A stretch of DNA of 64,000 bases from Pestalotiopsis fici W106-1 (lineage: Eukaryota > Ascomycota > Sordariomycetes > Amphisphaeriales > Sporocadaceae). Shown in pieces: positions 10,437-23,200 of the stretch (the first letter of the stretch is position 1; each line of letters begins with the position of its first letter). The stretch is taken from NCBI RefSeq assembly GCF_000516985.1, contig NW_006917091.1, positions 6,363,521-6,427,520 on the forward strand, read 5' to 3'. The notes below the pieces were generated by a model. The model had not been told where the DNA came from, did no database searches, and saw only the letters and a list, made by a program, of their open reading frames with translations. The position numbers were made by a program, and so were the translations under genes.

Positions 10437-12775
10437 GTCGGTGGATTTTGCTATGAGATTGATGTTGTCTGATATGGTGTTTGAACCAATGCCGAAGCTG
10501 TTGAAAAGGCGCAATGGCAGGGAAGAAGGCTTGCTTTCTTTGTTTTTCTGAGTGTTCAGGGAAGTCGCCGTCAAGGTGATTTCCAGTGTTTATTGACTGA
10601 GTCGCAAAAAATTTATGTACGAGAAGAGAAAGAGAAGGAGGCAATGAACAACAACCAGTGTGTGAAATGTAAAGTGCCGATGCAGAATTTTTAATAATGC
10701 ATGCCCATGACGATGATCAAATCGGAACAATGGGGACGAAGAAGAATGAGAAGAGGGAGAGAAGAAGAAAAGAATTGAGTCTTCCAAAGACCAGCCACCT
10801 GGGCGATTTTTCTTTAGATGCCAAACGGGAACAATGGCATTGACAGCCGGTGAAAGGCGGCTTTTGAAGAAACAATGAAGGAACGAGATGCCAGCTCGGG
10901 GGTTGGGTTGTTCGTAGGGTCACGAGGACGGGGACTCAACCAGACTCTAAATAGAAGCCGCTTAAGGAGTGACGGGCCACCAAGAGACTGAGGCTTCCTT
11001 TTTTTTGAGTGAAGCAGCGACGAGAGTGGTGAAGTCCGATGTCAAGAAGGATAAAATATAACCGTAAGCCTCACAGTGAAGGTGCAGAACAGTGGCTGAT
11101 ATGCAGCGTGTGAGCTTGCGTGTCCTGCCCTGACCAGTTGAATCCCAGACCGAAAGTGAGTGTAAGAAAATGGAATTGACAGCCAAGTGCTGACCGACCA
11201 TGAAGAGATATCTATACAATCCACCAGTGAGTCGTGACTAGGTTTTGCTCGAACCCGCCCGTCTCTCCACGCGAGCTCCTCCTTGGGTGGACCACGCGTC
11301 CATGGATCGGAACAGACATCCTGGCAGCAATCTGATCAAGAGGCGACACATGAGACGAAACGGAGGCACCAATCAGGGCATTTGGATGGTGCTTTCTTGG
11401 GAGGGCCAGACGTCCAGACCTCAAGTGCTCTTCTTTGGGCTCACGGATGGTGGAGTATCAAGCAAGCACCCAAGCGTCTTTTTTCTTTGTCCTTGCAAGC
11501 GACCCAAGATCTTACCTATCAGATGCATTTTTACTTTGCCTGCATAATGTACAATACCCACTTGCCAAGTCGTTCTTGTTGTCCTGTGTCCAGTGCATGC
11601 AATTACACGCAGCAGCAGTAGTAGTTTAAACGAATTAAGACTCATGGGAATCTGGTACGATCGGGTGTGAATGGGCGGGCGGCTCAGCAGAATATTCGAG
11701 ATGCCTCAAAAGCGACATGTCGACAGCGGTTCGGCGGCGTCAAACACATCAAAGAAAAGTTTAAACGAGGGCGACTATTTTCGGTTTGGTGCTCGTGGGC
11801 ATGTAGCATGTGCACTTGGGCACGCCCGAGATGCTGCTGGCCAATCGCTGCCTTGTTTCGTCTTGTTCTCAAACCTGGGGGGAGGGAAATAGTGGGGATG
11901 TTTCTGGCAGCTGCCGCCTTGGCATAGGGCGCTGGGTCAGTCTATAGGTCCACGGATTCAGATCCCCTTAGCGACCCCTGCCCGACCCGCTCCTCCCACA
12001 GCACAAGTTGTATGCTCCCCGCCAATCAAGACTGATGCACCTGCAAGCCGAGGGCCTGTTGAGGCTCTTTGGATTGGCAGATCTGAGCGCTGCTTGAAAC
12101 ATCAAACGAAACCATCCCAGCGTCTTCAATTTGTGCGTCCATGCGTCCTTTCAAGCCTTTCTCTGAGCATACCGCCACTCGCCATCATCAATCGACTTTT
12201 ATGAGAAGCATAATCAGAAAAAGGAGAGCACCCCCTGAGGCTGCCAGGCACTGTCTAACTTGGAATCGTCCTCAGTTCTACAGTATCAACACTCATAATA
12301 TTGTCCAAACCCGACAAGCCACTACCTACCTTCATATGGTTGCCGCGAAACCTAGATCAAAGTCTACTCCCGGCTGCCAAGACACTGAGAAGTATACCAA
12401 GGTAGGGTAGGTAATGTAGGTAGGCACGCGAAAAGCTCAAGAGTCAATGGGCTCCGACTGAAATGGAATGGTGGTGGAAATAGACTCATTTGGAGTTGGA
12501 GGACGCATGGCTCTTACTTTACCTGCCGATTAAGGTGTAGCAGTCAATGCGACATCAATGATACGCCTCTCATTTGTGCATGTAGAGCATCAACTTCTAG
12601 ACTAGCAGCGCTGATCAGCTATATTACTCTTCTCGTCTATACTTCCAAAGTGTACATTGGAAACAAAACCAACGCTGGCCAAGTTGTGATGGGCTATAGT
12701 GGCGCAAGCGCTCTCTGCGTGCAATGCGACATGCACTGCTGAACGTGACAAGATAGCACGCCCTCGAAATTCCAC
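10437..12775. other. Spacer with the GH16 promoter and CT-rich leader
   Basis: About 2.3 kb. Next to the GH16 gene the coding (-) strand is very pyrimidine-rich (roughly 10600-10780), a common feature of fungal 5' leaders and core promoters. Farther away only short open frames are present and none is convincing. TAGGTA-type words cluster near 12400-12425. Confidence 0.45.
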
Positions 12776-13816
12776 CTACTTGAAAAATTCAGGACCTAGG
12801 ATTTGATTCTTGTTCATTTTGGTACTACTGGATTTGACAGGGATCGTTTCTTCGAATTCAATCTCACTGCTGATAGCAGTCACGGTTGGTGTGGGCGACA
12901 CTATGGTGGGCTCAAGCTCATGCTATTCAGGAACGACCTTTTGAGGTCAGCAATTTTCAGCAGAATGTGGCGGGGATTACAATAACTCACAACATAGGGC
13001 CGTGTGTCACCATGGCATACTTTTTTGTGCTCTGTGTCGTCCAAAAGTTTGCAGGTCCAGCTACAATATCGGGCCATTCTGCAGATTGGGCATGAAGGTG
13101 GGGGACCTGTGAGATTTGAGGATTGCCTTAGTCGGTTAAGGCAATAGTGGCAACGTCTGCTATGTGTCACTGGGTATGGTAGCTGGCGCGCGGAATGCCT
13201 ATATTTTTAAAGTTAGCAAATGCTAAAAGATCTCAAATTGGCGAGCCTCTAGCCCATGGTTACCTTACCTAAGACCACTGAACCAGAACTCGTCACCTAG
13301 ATCGGATGGGAATTGGGAGGGTTCACCCGGGCGCGACCTGGCTAGCATGGTGTCTTGTTGATTCTTGCTGCCCAGAATCCAGGGAGTACCGTTATTTTCA
13401 TAGTGAACCAGCGCTTCAGACTATTGAAGCTGCTGGAATATGTTTATCAGGTGCCGAGATAAGTGTTGATATTCACGCTTCACTTCCACCGTTAGCAACA
13501 AGCGAACCCCCATGCACATCCCAAGAAGAATGATGTGGACGATTGCATAACCCCTGATGCCTTCGTCTGTCCATTTCAGAAACAGTTGAGCGGTCTGGTC
13601 ACCGTATTTCTTGATGTACTCCTTCAAGCCCTCCAAAGGCTGATGCTTGAACTCGCCGACCAAGCGCGCGAGAACACCGTTATTGAGCTTTGAAGCGACA
13701 ATAAACCGTCCATGGAGGTCGGAAGTAAGCATGTTGAAGCCAGACCATAGGCAGAACCATTGTACAATCAGAAAGTCATGAGTGGACTGGAACAATCCTC
13801 GACCCCAAGAAGGCAT
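12776..13816 (-). CDS. MYND-type zinc-finger protein (spliced, four exons)
   Basis: Model: complement(join(12776..12922, 12991..13198, 13269..13420, 13484..13816)), 279 aa. Introns are 68 nt (GTGAGT donor, GCTGAC branch, AATAG), 70 nt (GTAAGG, GCTAAC, ATATAG) and 63 nt (GTGAAG, CTGAT, CAATAG). Every junction keeps the frame, and the last exon then runs open to TAG. The MYND finger lies at C178, C181, C198, C201, C207, C211, H219 and C223 (C-x2-C, C-x2-C, YC-x3-C, H-x3-C), with an unusually long first loop. MYND fingers bind proline-rich peptides and act in protein interaction, often in chromatin proteins. The N-terminal 110 residues have no known domain and contain a hydrophobic stretch (AIVHIILLGMCMGVRLLL) that might be a membrane segment. 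The first intron has the weakest donor. If it is not used, a shorter protein could start at the ATG at 13348. An in-frame ATG at 13918 is an alternative start. The finger itself is secure. Confidence 0.72.
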
Positions 13817-15078
13817 TGTGGTAAGACTGTGCAATGGAAGAATGTTATTTAGATACGGGTGGATGTAAATGGGTATTTGATGATCTGGGCTCTTGTTGTT
13901 GATGTTTTGTCTAGTCATTCTTCTGCAAGGCCCCAGTACTTTGGAAACTCATGTTTACAATTAATGACGAATGTCATTCAAGTCGCCGTTTCCGTGATAT
14001 GTTTGGAATCAATTGTTTTGACAACGATCTCGCCTGCTCCTTGTTCAATAAGATCAACAGAACGTTCTTCCCTATCACTTATCAATGTAATTGGATAACT
14101 ATGCATTTGACTTGTACAGGCTGCACTTTCTTCCCATTCTTTGGTGGAATATTTCTCTTTCTAGATCCTCATCTACAGTGCAGCCCTTGCACAAACATGT
14201 GCAATTGATTAGACTACTGCTGATTAGCCCGAAGGGATGTATTAGAAGAGTCGGGTAAAAAATGTCGCGAGGCGCGAGAGCCAATGAGACAAAGGGAGAG
14301 GAAAGGAAAGTAGACCAAGAATACAAAAAGGGACTATTGACCTTTGAAGAAAAATTGTTAGAAACTTGAATCCTGGTCATAGATTATAGTTTCGAATGAT
14401 GAACCCATATGCGCATACTCACCAACCGAATGTTAGTTTACAGACTGCTTCTCATCCTTATTTGATGTTCCAAATGGTAACCATGCTAATTAGACAGTGA
14501 TTGCAACCAATTCCATGGGGACTATATATATCTTGTTGTGCTTTTGAGAGATACACATCTTGGACAGCAACACCCATAATGTGTCGATGAATTATCATCA
14601 TGGCTATCCAGAATGAATGGATCTCTTCGGAAGTCCGATGCAAACGACTATCCATCTTGCCAAATCAAGTTGGCCAACACAAGGTTTCGACGGGCATTTT
14701 GCAGCGGGCATCCCAAGCAAAAGACTTTCAGACTAGAAGGCTCCAAGAACTCTTGAGCAGCGATGATGGTAATTGCCTCTAGGACAGGACAAGGATGAGA
14801 AACGAGATCAGCCAAGATATTTCGGGATGGTACGTATCTAGTGTCTACTGCATTGTCAAGTGTCGAGATCAAGCAGTATCGCCAAAACACAACATCACGA
14901 CAGCATTTGGTGAAGCCTTTTCTGATGTGTGCTTGGACTGTAACTCAGTTGGCCTGTTAGGGAAAGGGAATTGCGACCGTTGCAAAGGCAATGTTGTACG
15001 GTAGGTACAAACGGTCAAGTTGCCTGGCGTCGACCGCGTGAATGCACAATCGGTGAGAAAGTCTAGGAGAAGATGTGT

Positions 15079-15094
15079 GTAGGTAGGTAGGTAG
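15079..15094. repeat. (TAGG)n tetranucleotide run
   Basis: A GTAGGTAGGTAGGTAG tract, the most regular of many TAGGTA-type words in this spacer. Confidence 0.7.
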
Positions 15095-17184
15095 CCTTCA
15101 ATGTTGGAAGCCACCCTACATGAATGCTTGCTTACGTTACCCAAGGTACTTTACATTGAAATTGCTCCAGGTACAGTTTGGGAGGCGCGGAAGCGTCAGG
15201 ACCGTACATCTATCTGACTGGAATAAACTAGGTAAATGACAATCTGTATTAGAGTTTGGACATAGTCGTCATGAGTCTCGTCAAATGCAGTCTTATCGCA
15301 AGATACGCACATAATCTATCAGTCTCTTATGTTTCTTTTCTTGGTGATTTGCTTCTTCAGAATATAACGACCCGCGCAGCCATAGCAAGTGACCTAGATA
15401 GGTAGGTGAAAGCAATGTGGTTGTCGAGTTGGACCCCCACATTGGTCTGGACCCCTTATCCAAGAACCTGGCTCTTTTCGGCGGCTTCCAGCAGCTCGAC
15501 ACTACAGAGTGTACCTTAGTGTACGTTGCTAGAGACCTTAATTAGATTGCATTTGCAGCCGCGCACAGGGGGTTGACACAAGGATAATTTGACACACGGC
15601 GTATTGAGCATCCCTGCCAAGCCCTGGGCATTCAACTCATGTGCGGTACCTATCGTGAGCGAAGGGGAAAGAAAACACTCTGGGAATTAATCCAAGTGAT
15701 AGGTAGGATAAACATGACCTTGCCTATCGGGCGATCAGGACGGGCCGTGTCGAGCGCGTCAACTTTTGATCTACAGTCGATGCTTTTTCTCCATTCCTGG
15801 CGCGGCGGAGCGGCCGCTGGTCGGGGAATTCAAATGCCAATCCCGTTGTGCTCGATGGTATTTGGGTGTGTAGCGGTGCATATCGTATTGCCGGACATGG
15901 TTGTGCGAAAAACCTTGACAGCCTACACGGGATTTCATATGCACTGCACTATTGTAAATATAGATATGATCAATTGCCGCGATGGCTGGGAACGCCTCAA
16001 CATTGAGGTAGATTTGTAGATGAGCTTGAGACAGGAAGGACATGACCTACATAGACACGTATACTCGGCAACCGCCTCGAATATATGGATGTATTCCATC
16101 CACATTTGACCGGCAGAAATGCGTTCGCTAGGTAATGTAGGTACTCGTGGCATCATCCTTGAATTTCAATGCAGTGGTCGGCTGTCACCCTTTGGGTGTG
16201 GGGACATCTTATCTGGTTGCTTTGGTGACATACGGAATATTCAGCGGCCAGGTAGGTCAGGTACCCAGGTGGTAGTGTTGTATTTTAGGGGTTCCAGGCC
16301 CTGTACACTACGTATCTACCTACCTTACAGTAGGACAAAATCTCGTGACAGGTGATCTAGCCAAATGTCATTGCTTTCAACGGCTATCTGCTTGACAAAC
16401 ATTGGGGACAAGCAAGTTGAACCTCGTATACTTTGTAGTCACAGTCTATCTAACCCGACCCGACTATAACAAGTGGCCAGCGTGGTGTTTCCACCCGAGA
16501 CTTTACTTTTGCTGACAAGAATGGTCATCCTGGTCAGATAGCAGTAACCGTGCAGATCCAATACGAGCAAGGAGCACTATTGGCGGGGCGCCCCCAATCT
16601 TAGCCCATCCCAAAGCAACTTGGTGAACTACTCGACGGACTCCACCAGAGGACACTTTCTGAAAGAAAGGGCAACTCCTTGGCCAGCGCGCGCGCCAGTC
16701 CAGCAAAGCCAGGACAGACAAACGACGTTTTGCTTCGCGACACAATTTGCACAAGGTAATACTTTGTCCAACCCACAGCAAACGGCCCGCGCGACGAACC
16801 GACACATCATCGCTCGATGCCCTCTGACTGCATTGCCGAGTTCTAAGACATTTCGCCTTTTGTCTCCGCCATCAGAGTTGCGTCCGCCGAGCCTGAGCCA
16901 CCCCTTCCACCTTGTCCTTTTTTTTCCTTCTCCGTCCTGCGTGCCATTCGTTGAGAGCTTCGCGTCCGGCCGAAGTTGTCTTCGAATTGCGCCCGCATAG
17001 CCAGTAGTAAAGCTGGCTTCACAATCCTCAAATCCCGACTCTTCGAAGTCGTCAGCCTTCACGGCCCCTCGCGGATTCTCCCATCACCGGAGACGGTCTT
17101 CTACTGGCGCGCCTCCCTCATTGGCCCCTCCACGCAGCGGAACCCAGCACTTGAGCCCCAAAGGACCTCTATCTCCAATCCCTG

Positions 17185-17263
17185 GTACGTCGCTGCCGAA
17201 GCTCCCCGGAAAAGAAAGCTCGCGCCCCTGGACAGCCATTGACACTGCTTTCTTTCCTCACAG
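17185..17263 (+). other. Probable 5'-UTR intron of the GT34 gene
   Basis: A GTACGT donor at 17185, a branch-like CATTGAC and a pyrimidine-rich TTTCTTTCCTCACAG acceptor ending at 17263 lie just before the start codon at 17281. Removal would not affect the protein. Inferred from signals only. Confidence 0.45.
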
Positions 17264-17280
17264 GTACACCAAACCTTGCC

Positions 17281-18764
17281 ATGTCCTTAAGTAGGAGCCC
17301 TTCGCCTGTTCCCGGAGGAGGCTGGTCCTCGCCTGGCTTGGATATCAACACCAGCGGTCGATCGAGTCCTGCCAGAGGCACACTTGGAAATGGCCACAAT
17401 GTGACCTGGGAGTCCGCCAGACTTAAGAGCCAGGGCGTAAGCGGATATCCATCATTCTCGACACAGAACCAGGGCTTCTTTACGCGACACATGCGCCAGC
17501 TCTCTAGCAGTCTGCCCACCTTCACGAAACACGACGACCGATACGTAGAGAAAGACAAGATGGCCCGAAGCAGATGGAACATTCCACTGGTTGGCAGGTT
17601 ACGAAAGATGATGACACGCATGAGCAGGAAGACCAAGGGCAGGCTTATGATCCTTGGCATACTGCTCCTATGCTATATGCTCTTCTGGATCACGCGTAAG
17701 TCTATAATACATGCTACAGAGGTATGCCTCTTGGTTGCTAACAGCTTGCTAGCGCTCTGGTATCACTGGAGAAGAGCGACATGGTTGGGTGGTGGTCAGA
17801 AATTTGTCATCATTCTGGCTGCCAACATTGGCGGTGGTGTCATGGAGTGGAAAGGCGCCAGAGAGTGGGCCATTGAGCGAGACAGCGTAAGGAACAAGCG
17901 AAAATACGTATCGAACTGGGGCTACGATCTCGAGATTGTGGACATGAGCACAAAGAAGCGCTACGCCCACGAATGGCGCGAGAGCTGGGAAAAGGTTGAT
18001 GCCATCAGGAACAGCTTTCGCAAATACCCCAAAGCCGAGTGGTGAGTAGACAGGTGTCCCCCTCGGCATCCGTATGGAACGACCACATTAACATGCATAG
18101 GATCTGGTGGCTGGACTTGAACACCTTTGTGATGGAACCGACCTATTCTCTGCAGAGCCATATCTTCAACGACCTCGAAAATAACATCTACCGCGATATC
18201 AACGAGTACAACCCGCTGAACATTACCCACCCTCTCAAGGCCAACTATCTCGACCAAGAATCTCAAAACGTTGAGGGAGACGGCAATGCAGACTCTGTGA
18301 ACCTGATCCTCCCCCAGGATTGCTCTGGATTCAACCTGGGATCCTTCTTTGTCAGACGCAGTGACTGGACCGATCGACTACTGGACATTTGGTGGGACCC
18401 TGTCATGTATGAACAGAAGCACATGGAGTGGGAGCACAAGGAGCAAGATGCCCTGGAACAGTTGTACAAGACGCAGCCGTGGGTGCGAAAACACACGGCT
18501 TTCATCCCCCAGAGGATGATCAACAGCTTCCCGGACGGTGCTTGTTCCGACAATGGCAAGGATGAACGCATTCACTACGACCAGAAAGACCGGGACTTTG
18601 TCGTCAACATGGCGGGATGTGAATGGGGTCGAGACTGCTGGGGCGAAATGTACAACTTCCGCGAGTTGAGCTATTACCTCAACCGCAACCCTTGGGAGCT
18701 CTTCAAGGAGGACTTTGTGGCGGTGATCTGGTTCAAGCTCACCGGCCGCAAGGTCAAGCTGTAA
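17281..18764 (+). CDS. Golgi alpha-mannosyltransferase, GT34 family (MNN10/MNN11-like)
   Basis: Predicted type II Golgi membrane enzyme that adds mannose to the N-glycan outer chain as part of a mannan polymerase-like complex. Model: join(17281..17695, 17753..18041, 18101..18764), 455 aa. The introns are 57 nt (GTAAGT, GCTAAC, GCTAG) and 59 nt (GTGAGT, GCATAG). The first is a multiple of three, so an unspliced reading also stays open. A cytosolic Ser/Pro-rich N-terminus of about 120 residues is followed by a single membrane anchor (GRLMILGILLLCYMLFW, about 121-137) and a lumenal catalytic domain. GT34 hallmarks are the KFVIILAANIGGGV strand, the KRKYVSNWGYDLEIVD segment, the metal-binding region WIWWLDLNTFVMEP, the QDCSGFNLGSFFVR motif and the C-terminal HYDQKDRDFVVNMAGC. 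The usual DxD reads DLN here, which I believe occurs in the MNN11-like branch. The start ATG was chosen because the upstream frame begins with TTG. Family call is firm; the subunit identity is inferred. Confidence 0.92.
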
Positions 18765-20263
18765 GGCTTGTCCATGGTGGCATTTCAGAGGAGCTTGACT
18801 CCTATTGCGCCGTGGCTTGCCTTGCTAGAAGTCTGGCGTCCCCTGTACCATCTCGCACCGAGGCAGAATCTCGCACCCTCACTTTATACCCCATCTTGCA
18901 TGTACCCGGGAGGCACGCTGCCGCCGGGTTCGCGTTGTTTTCATTCTGAGCTTAGAAGCATTTAAAATGGCTGGAATCATTTTCTTTCATTGGGGCTTGC
19001 GACCAAGAGACGCGCGGGCTGGCGTTCGATGATTCATGTGTATATGTACTGTACTGATGTGTATATATTGACGTAGACTGGTAGATGCGGAGTTCTGATA
19101 TTGGAGGGAAAACGGGGCATTGATTTACAAAGTCTGTGTTTTGCTAGGCGTGTCAAATGTGTGTGATATTGTACTTTGTGAGGTTCTCAAAACCCGCTTC
19201 CAACTTGCACACATTACTATATAAGTCCCCACGGAGAGCCGATGTGAAAGAACTAATCGAAAAGACGGCTTGACGGTAACGGAACATTTAGTGAGGAAGC
19301 TAACCAAATAGAGTCGTAGAAACACAGAAACACCAATAATAGTTGGGAAAAAAAAAAGGCTGGTACGTTTGATGTTTTCAACATGGCCTATACAGGTATT
19401 GAGATGATGGCCAACGTTGCCCAACCACGCATTAAAACACCAATGGCATGGACAGAAGCGCATTGTCAATTTGCCATAGACCGATGGGTTTTGACGTAGC
19501 CATGATTCAATGAATCTTGTCCATGGTGGATGCCTTCAAAATTTTTCTTTCCTTCGGTATTGTTTGCCTCATCAGCTGCAGCTTAGATTAGGTACATGAA
19601 CAATGTTGGTGTAGTTGCATTCAAGCAGTTGCCGGCACTGGCACATTTATGTAAATGTACAGGTAGTGTGTAGACTGACGTGGCGATCTGACTACCAGCG
19701 AGATCTCCAATGATGCGACCCCACCCGAGCGATCCAAGTTGGCCCGAGTCCCTCCCCAACTCCCCCAAGCTCGGATGGGGAAGAGGAACAATGAGGAGCT
19801 GAGCAGCTGAGCTATCCATCCCAGCCACCATATAAAAAACAAATCGAACCAGAGATCTCAGTCCTAGGGCGCTTATACCTTGCCGACCGGGTAGTCAGCA
19901 GTAGTAGGAGCCCGCAAAGTGGAGTACCACTACTCTATCTTGCCTGTGATTCAGCGCCAATTTATCACTTACCTACGCCACGGTAGTTCCCGCCGTCTCT
20001 GCCCAAAACAAAACATTGGAAATACCTTCTGTACCTACATCACTTGGTTTGTCAACGGAAACCTTCCAGTTGATTCAAGTCAGACAGCTCTGCCAAAGCC
20101 TGGTCTGACTATACCAAGTCAATTCACACACGAAAATTTACAAACGAACACTTTCAGAAGAACAAATATACCCAACCACGCCGTCGTAACAGCATAATCC
20201 ATCTGCGCCGTTTGCCGAATGGACCGAATATAGAGAATTGTAATTTAGGCAGTTGTTGTTAAG
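18765..20263. other. Spacer and promoter of the leashin-like gene
   Basis: About 1.5 kb holding the GT34 3' UTR and, farther on, the promoter and 5' leader of the giant gene at 20264. Only short, unconvincing open frames are seen. A ten-residue A-tract occurs near 19350. Confidence 0.5.
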
Positions 20264-23200
20264 ATGATGACCCGGGACCAACATGGGCATCACCGTCGCC
20301 GCAGCCCCGAGAGCGAGCGACGCCGGCGCAAGGAGCGCCGGAGTTCCAGAGAGCAGGTCTTGAGCCACATGCAGCATATGCCAGAGCCCGATCGATACCA
20401 TGCCAACACCATGCGACAAGAACCGAGCAGCCATGATTATTATGATTCGCAATCAGCGGCGCAACGCTCCTCCTACTATGCGCACCCGCAGCCGCCTCCT
20501 TCGCAGTCCCACTACGGCCAATCGCGCGCTCGCTCGAGTTCTTCCAATTCCTCAAGCTCATCAACGTCGAGCAGTCTGCTCAACATCTCTCGACATGACC
20601 GGCCTTTTGGCCTCAAGACCTTCTTCACTGCCGCCTCGGAGAGGCGCAAGAGGCGCCTGCGCAAGCAGCGCTCCCGCCGCATGTTTCGCTTTAGCAATGG
20701 CTCCTCTTCGTCGGATCTCTCAGATATGGCATATGGAAAAGGCTATATCGACAGAATGAGGAACCGTGACTTCACGCCGCCTGGACCCAACAGGCGCCGG
20801 GAGGGAAGCGACTCGGGAACCAGGCCAGCTTTGCCAAAACGCGCGCAAACGGATGAGGAGATCATCGAGCTGGGTCGCAAGTTTGCCGAGATCGCCAGGC
20901 AGCAAAACAAGGAGGATCAGCGACGTGCCGGCCGGCATAAGCCATCCGCTCTGTTGGGTGCTGCAGCAGCTTTGAGCGCCTACAAAAAGACCAGCGGTTC
21001 CGGTCGCTCAGACAGGGGTCTGGGCAGCTCGAAGCACAGCCGCCATGATTCTTCAGACGAATCGGAATGGGAGTCCGCTTCAGAGGATGAGTCAAGCAGT
21101 GATGACGACGGCCTGGTATATGGATCCGCTGTCCATCTTCCTACTGGCGGCCATCAGCCTATTCATATATCAAGTCCACCGCCTTCCAGCCGCCCGGGCG
21201 AGTACGAGAAGATGCTGCAGCACAAGCCGTCGATTGTAGACCCCAAACTATTCGGTCCAGTCAACTCTTTGCGCGGCCACGTAAACACTCCTTGCGGGTT
21301 TGACAAGGTGGACCGGAGGACTGTCACTGAGGGTCACCAACGCCCACTGCCCGCCGACGGTAGTGCCTCCGTCTCCCAGAGCGAGACTGTCCTGTTCGAA
21401 GGTCGCCCGCTGCAGAATGTGTATCCTGTGCCCACTTCAGACCCTAACGTTTACAAGACCAGTCGAGGCTCGATAGTTTCACTTGAGAGGGATTCCCGTG
21501 ACAGGCCCGCTCCTGTACCGATCCAGCAGCCGCAGCCGATCGTGCCTGTCTCGAGCAAGGTGTACGACACCACGGAAACCGACGCCAGATATTCCCGGAA
21601 GTCATCATCATCAGGCACAGCTTTGGCTGGTGCAGCCGCTGCAGGTCTCGCCGGCGCTGCGATTGCCAGTGTTCTTTCCGACCGCAAAGACAAGGACGAT
21701 CGCCGAGATGACCGTGACAGCCGCCGCGAACGTGAGTCGGAGAAGGAACGCGATCGTGAGCGTGATGAAAAACGCCGCTCGAAGCGCTCTGATCCGAAAT
21801 ATGCAGAGTCAATCTACAGCGAATCACGGCATGGTGATGAGCGAGATGAGAAACGTCGATCTAAGCGTTCTGGTGATAAGTATGCTGGATCCAAGTATAC
21901 CGACTCGCAGATTGGCGACGATCGCGACGAGAAGCGTCGTTCTAGGCGCTCTGACGACAAGTCTACAAATGAACGCGACGAGAAGCGTAAAAGCCGTGAT
22001 GATGACCGGGATCTTGAGCGTGCTGAGAGACGCCGTGAGAAAGAGAGACTCAAGGAACTGGAGCGAGGAGCACTGAAGCAAACCGCGGATGTTGCCCCAG
22101 AACCCCCCCGCGATTTTTCAAATCCCATCGTAGATCGTGATTACGGGATTTTATATGGTCGAGAGTATCGAGGCCTTGATCGAAGAGAAGACCGAAAGAG
22201 GGAACAAGAACGCCGCGAGGAAAAGCAGCGTCTTGAAGAAATGGAACGCCAAGAGGAACTGGAACGCCGCAAAGAGAAGTCACTCGCGAGCCGCTCGTCC
22301 GATGCCGACACCTATCGCAGGATCGAGGATCTCAATGACCCATCCGCTCGCGGTCCCATTGATCCCTTCCAGTTCCAGGTCGCAAACGATGCTTTCGCAA
22401 CACCACAACGTCCACTTACACCCAATGTTTTCACCGTCTCACGAGAACCCAACTTCTCCGGTTTGGGTGATGACTACGACAGACCCATGGAGAGACTCAG
22501 CCGCAAGGATTCGTATGAGCGGGAGCTCAGAGATGCCGAGGCAATTTATGACAGTACCAGAACTGCCACCGCTCCCATCGCTGCTGGTGCTATAGCCGCT
22601 GCCACTGCCGCCATTGGCATGGAGCATCGCCGTGGTCGCAGTACAAGCCGCGGAGGCGATGAATCATCTCGCGTCCGAGAGGATCACAAGGATGTCGTAC
22701 AAGACGTTGCCAATATCCTGTATCGACGAGATATGTTGGCAAGGCAGGCCGCAGAAGATCGCTCGCGTAGTGCCTCTCCGGACCAATCTATTGTTGACAA
22801 GTGGGCGTCCGAGTCAGGCTCTACAAAACCCGAGATTACCACCCCTCCAGCCAAAGATGTACCCAAACCAAGGAGCCCCTATGATGGACCTGATGCCGAT
22901 GTCCGCATCGATCGTATTCTGAGTCCAGAGGATCTGCCCCTCCGTCACAGTGGTCGCCCTTTCAAGTCCCGTGACCCTTCTGCGGAGCGGGATCGACCTA
23001 TGCTCAATATTGTTCGTCCTACGCCAGTCCCAACGCCACAGCCTGAGCAACAGCAGACTCGGGAAGAATTGCGCGAAGAGGCTTCGGAAGAGAGGGAGTC
23101 AAAGAGAGAGTCAAAGAAGAAAAAGAAGAAGAACCCGCCTTTGGTCGAACAATACAGGTCGACCGACGATGTGGTTTACAACACTCGAAGTGAAGTCAGT

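Larger units (their letters stand above)
13919..17280. other. Spacer between divergent MYND and GT34 genes
   Basis: About 3.4 kb with both promoters. It contains many TAGGTA/CCTACC words (for example near 15079-15094, 15400, 15703, 16130, 16250 and 16315). No coding region is supported. The part just before 17281 is the leader of the GT34 gene. Confidence 0.45.
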
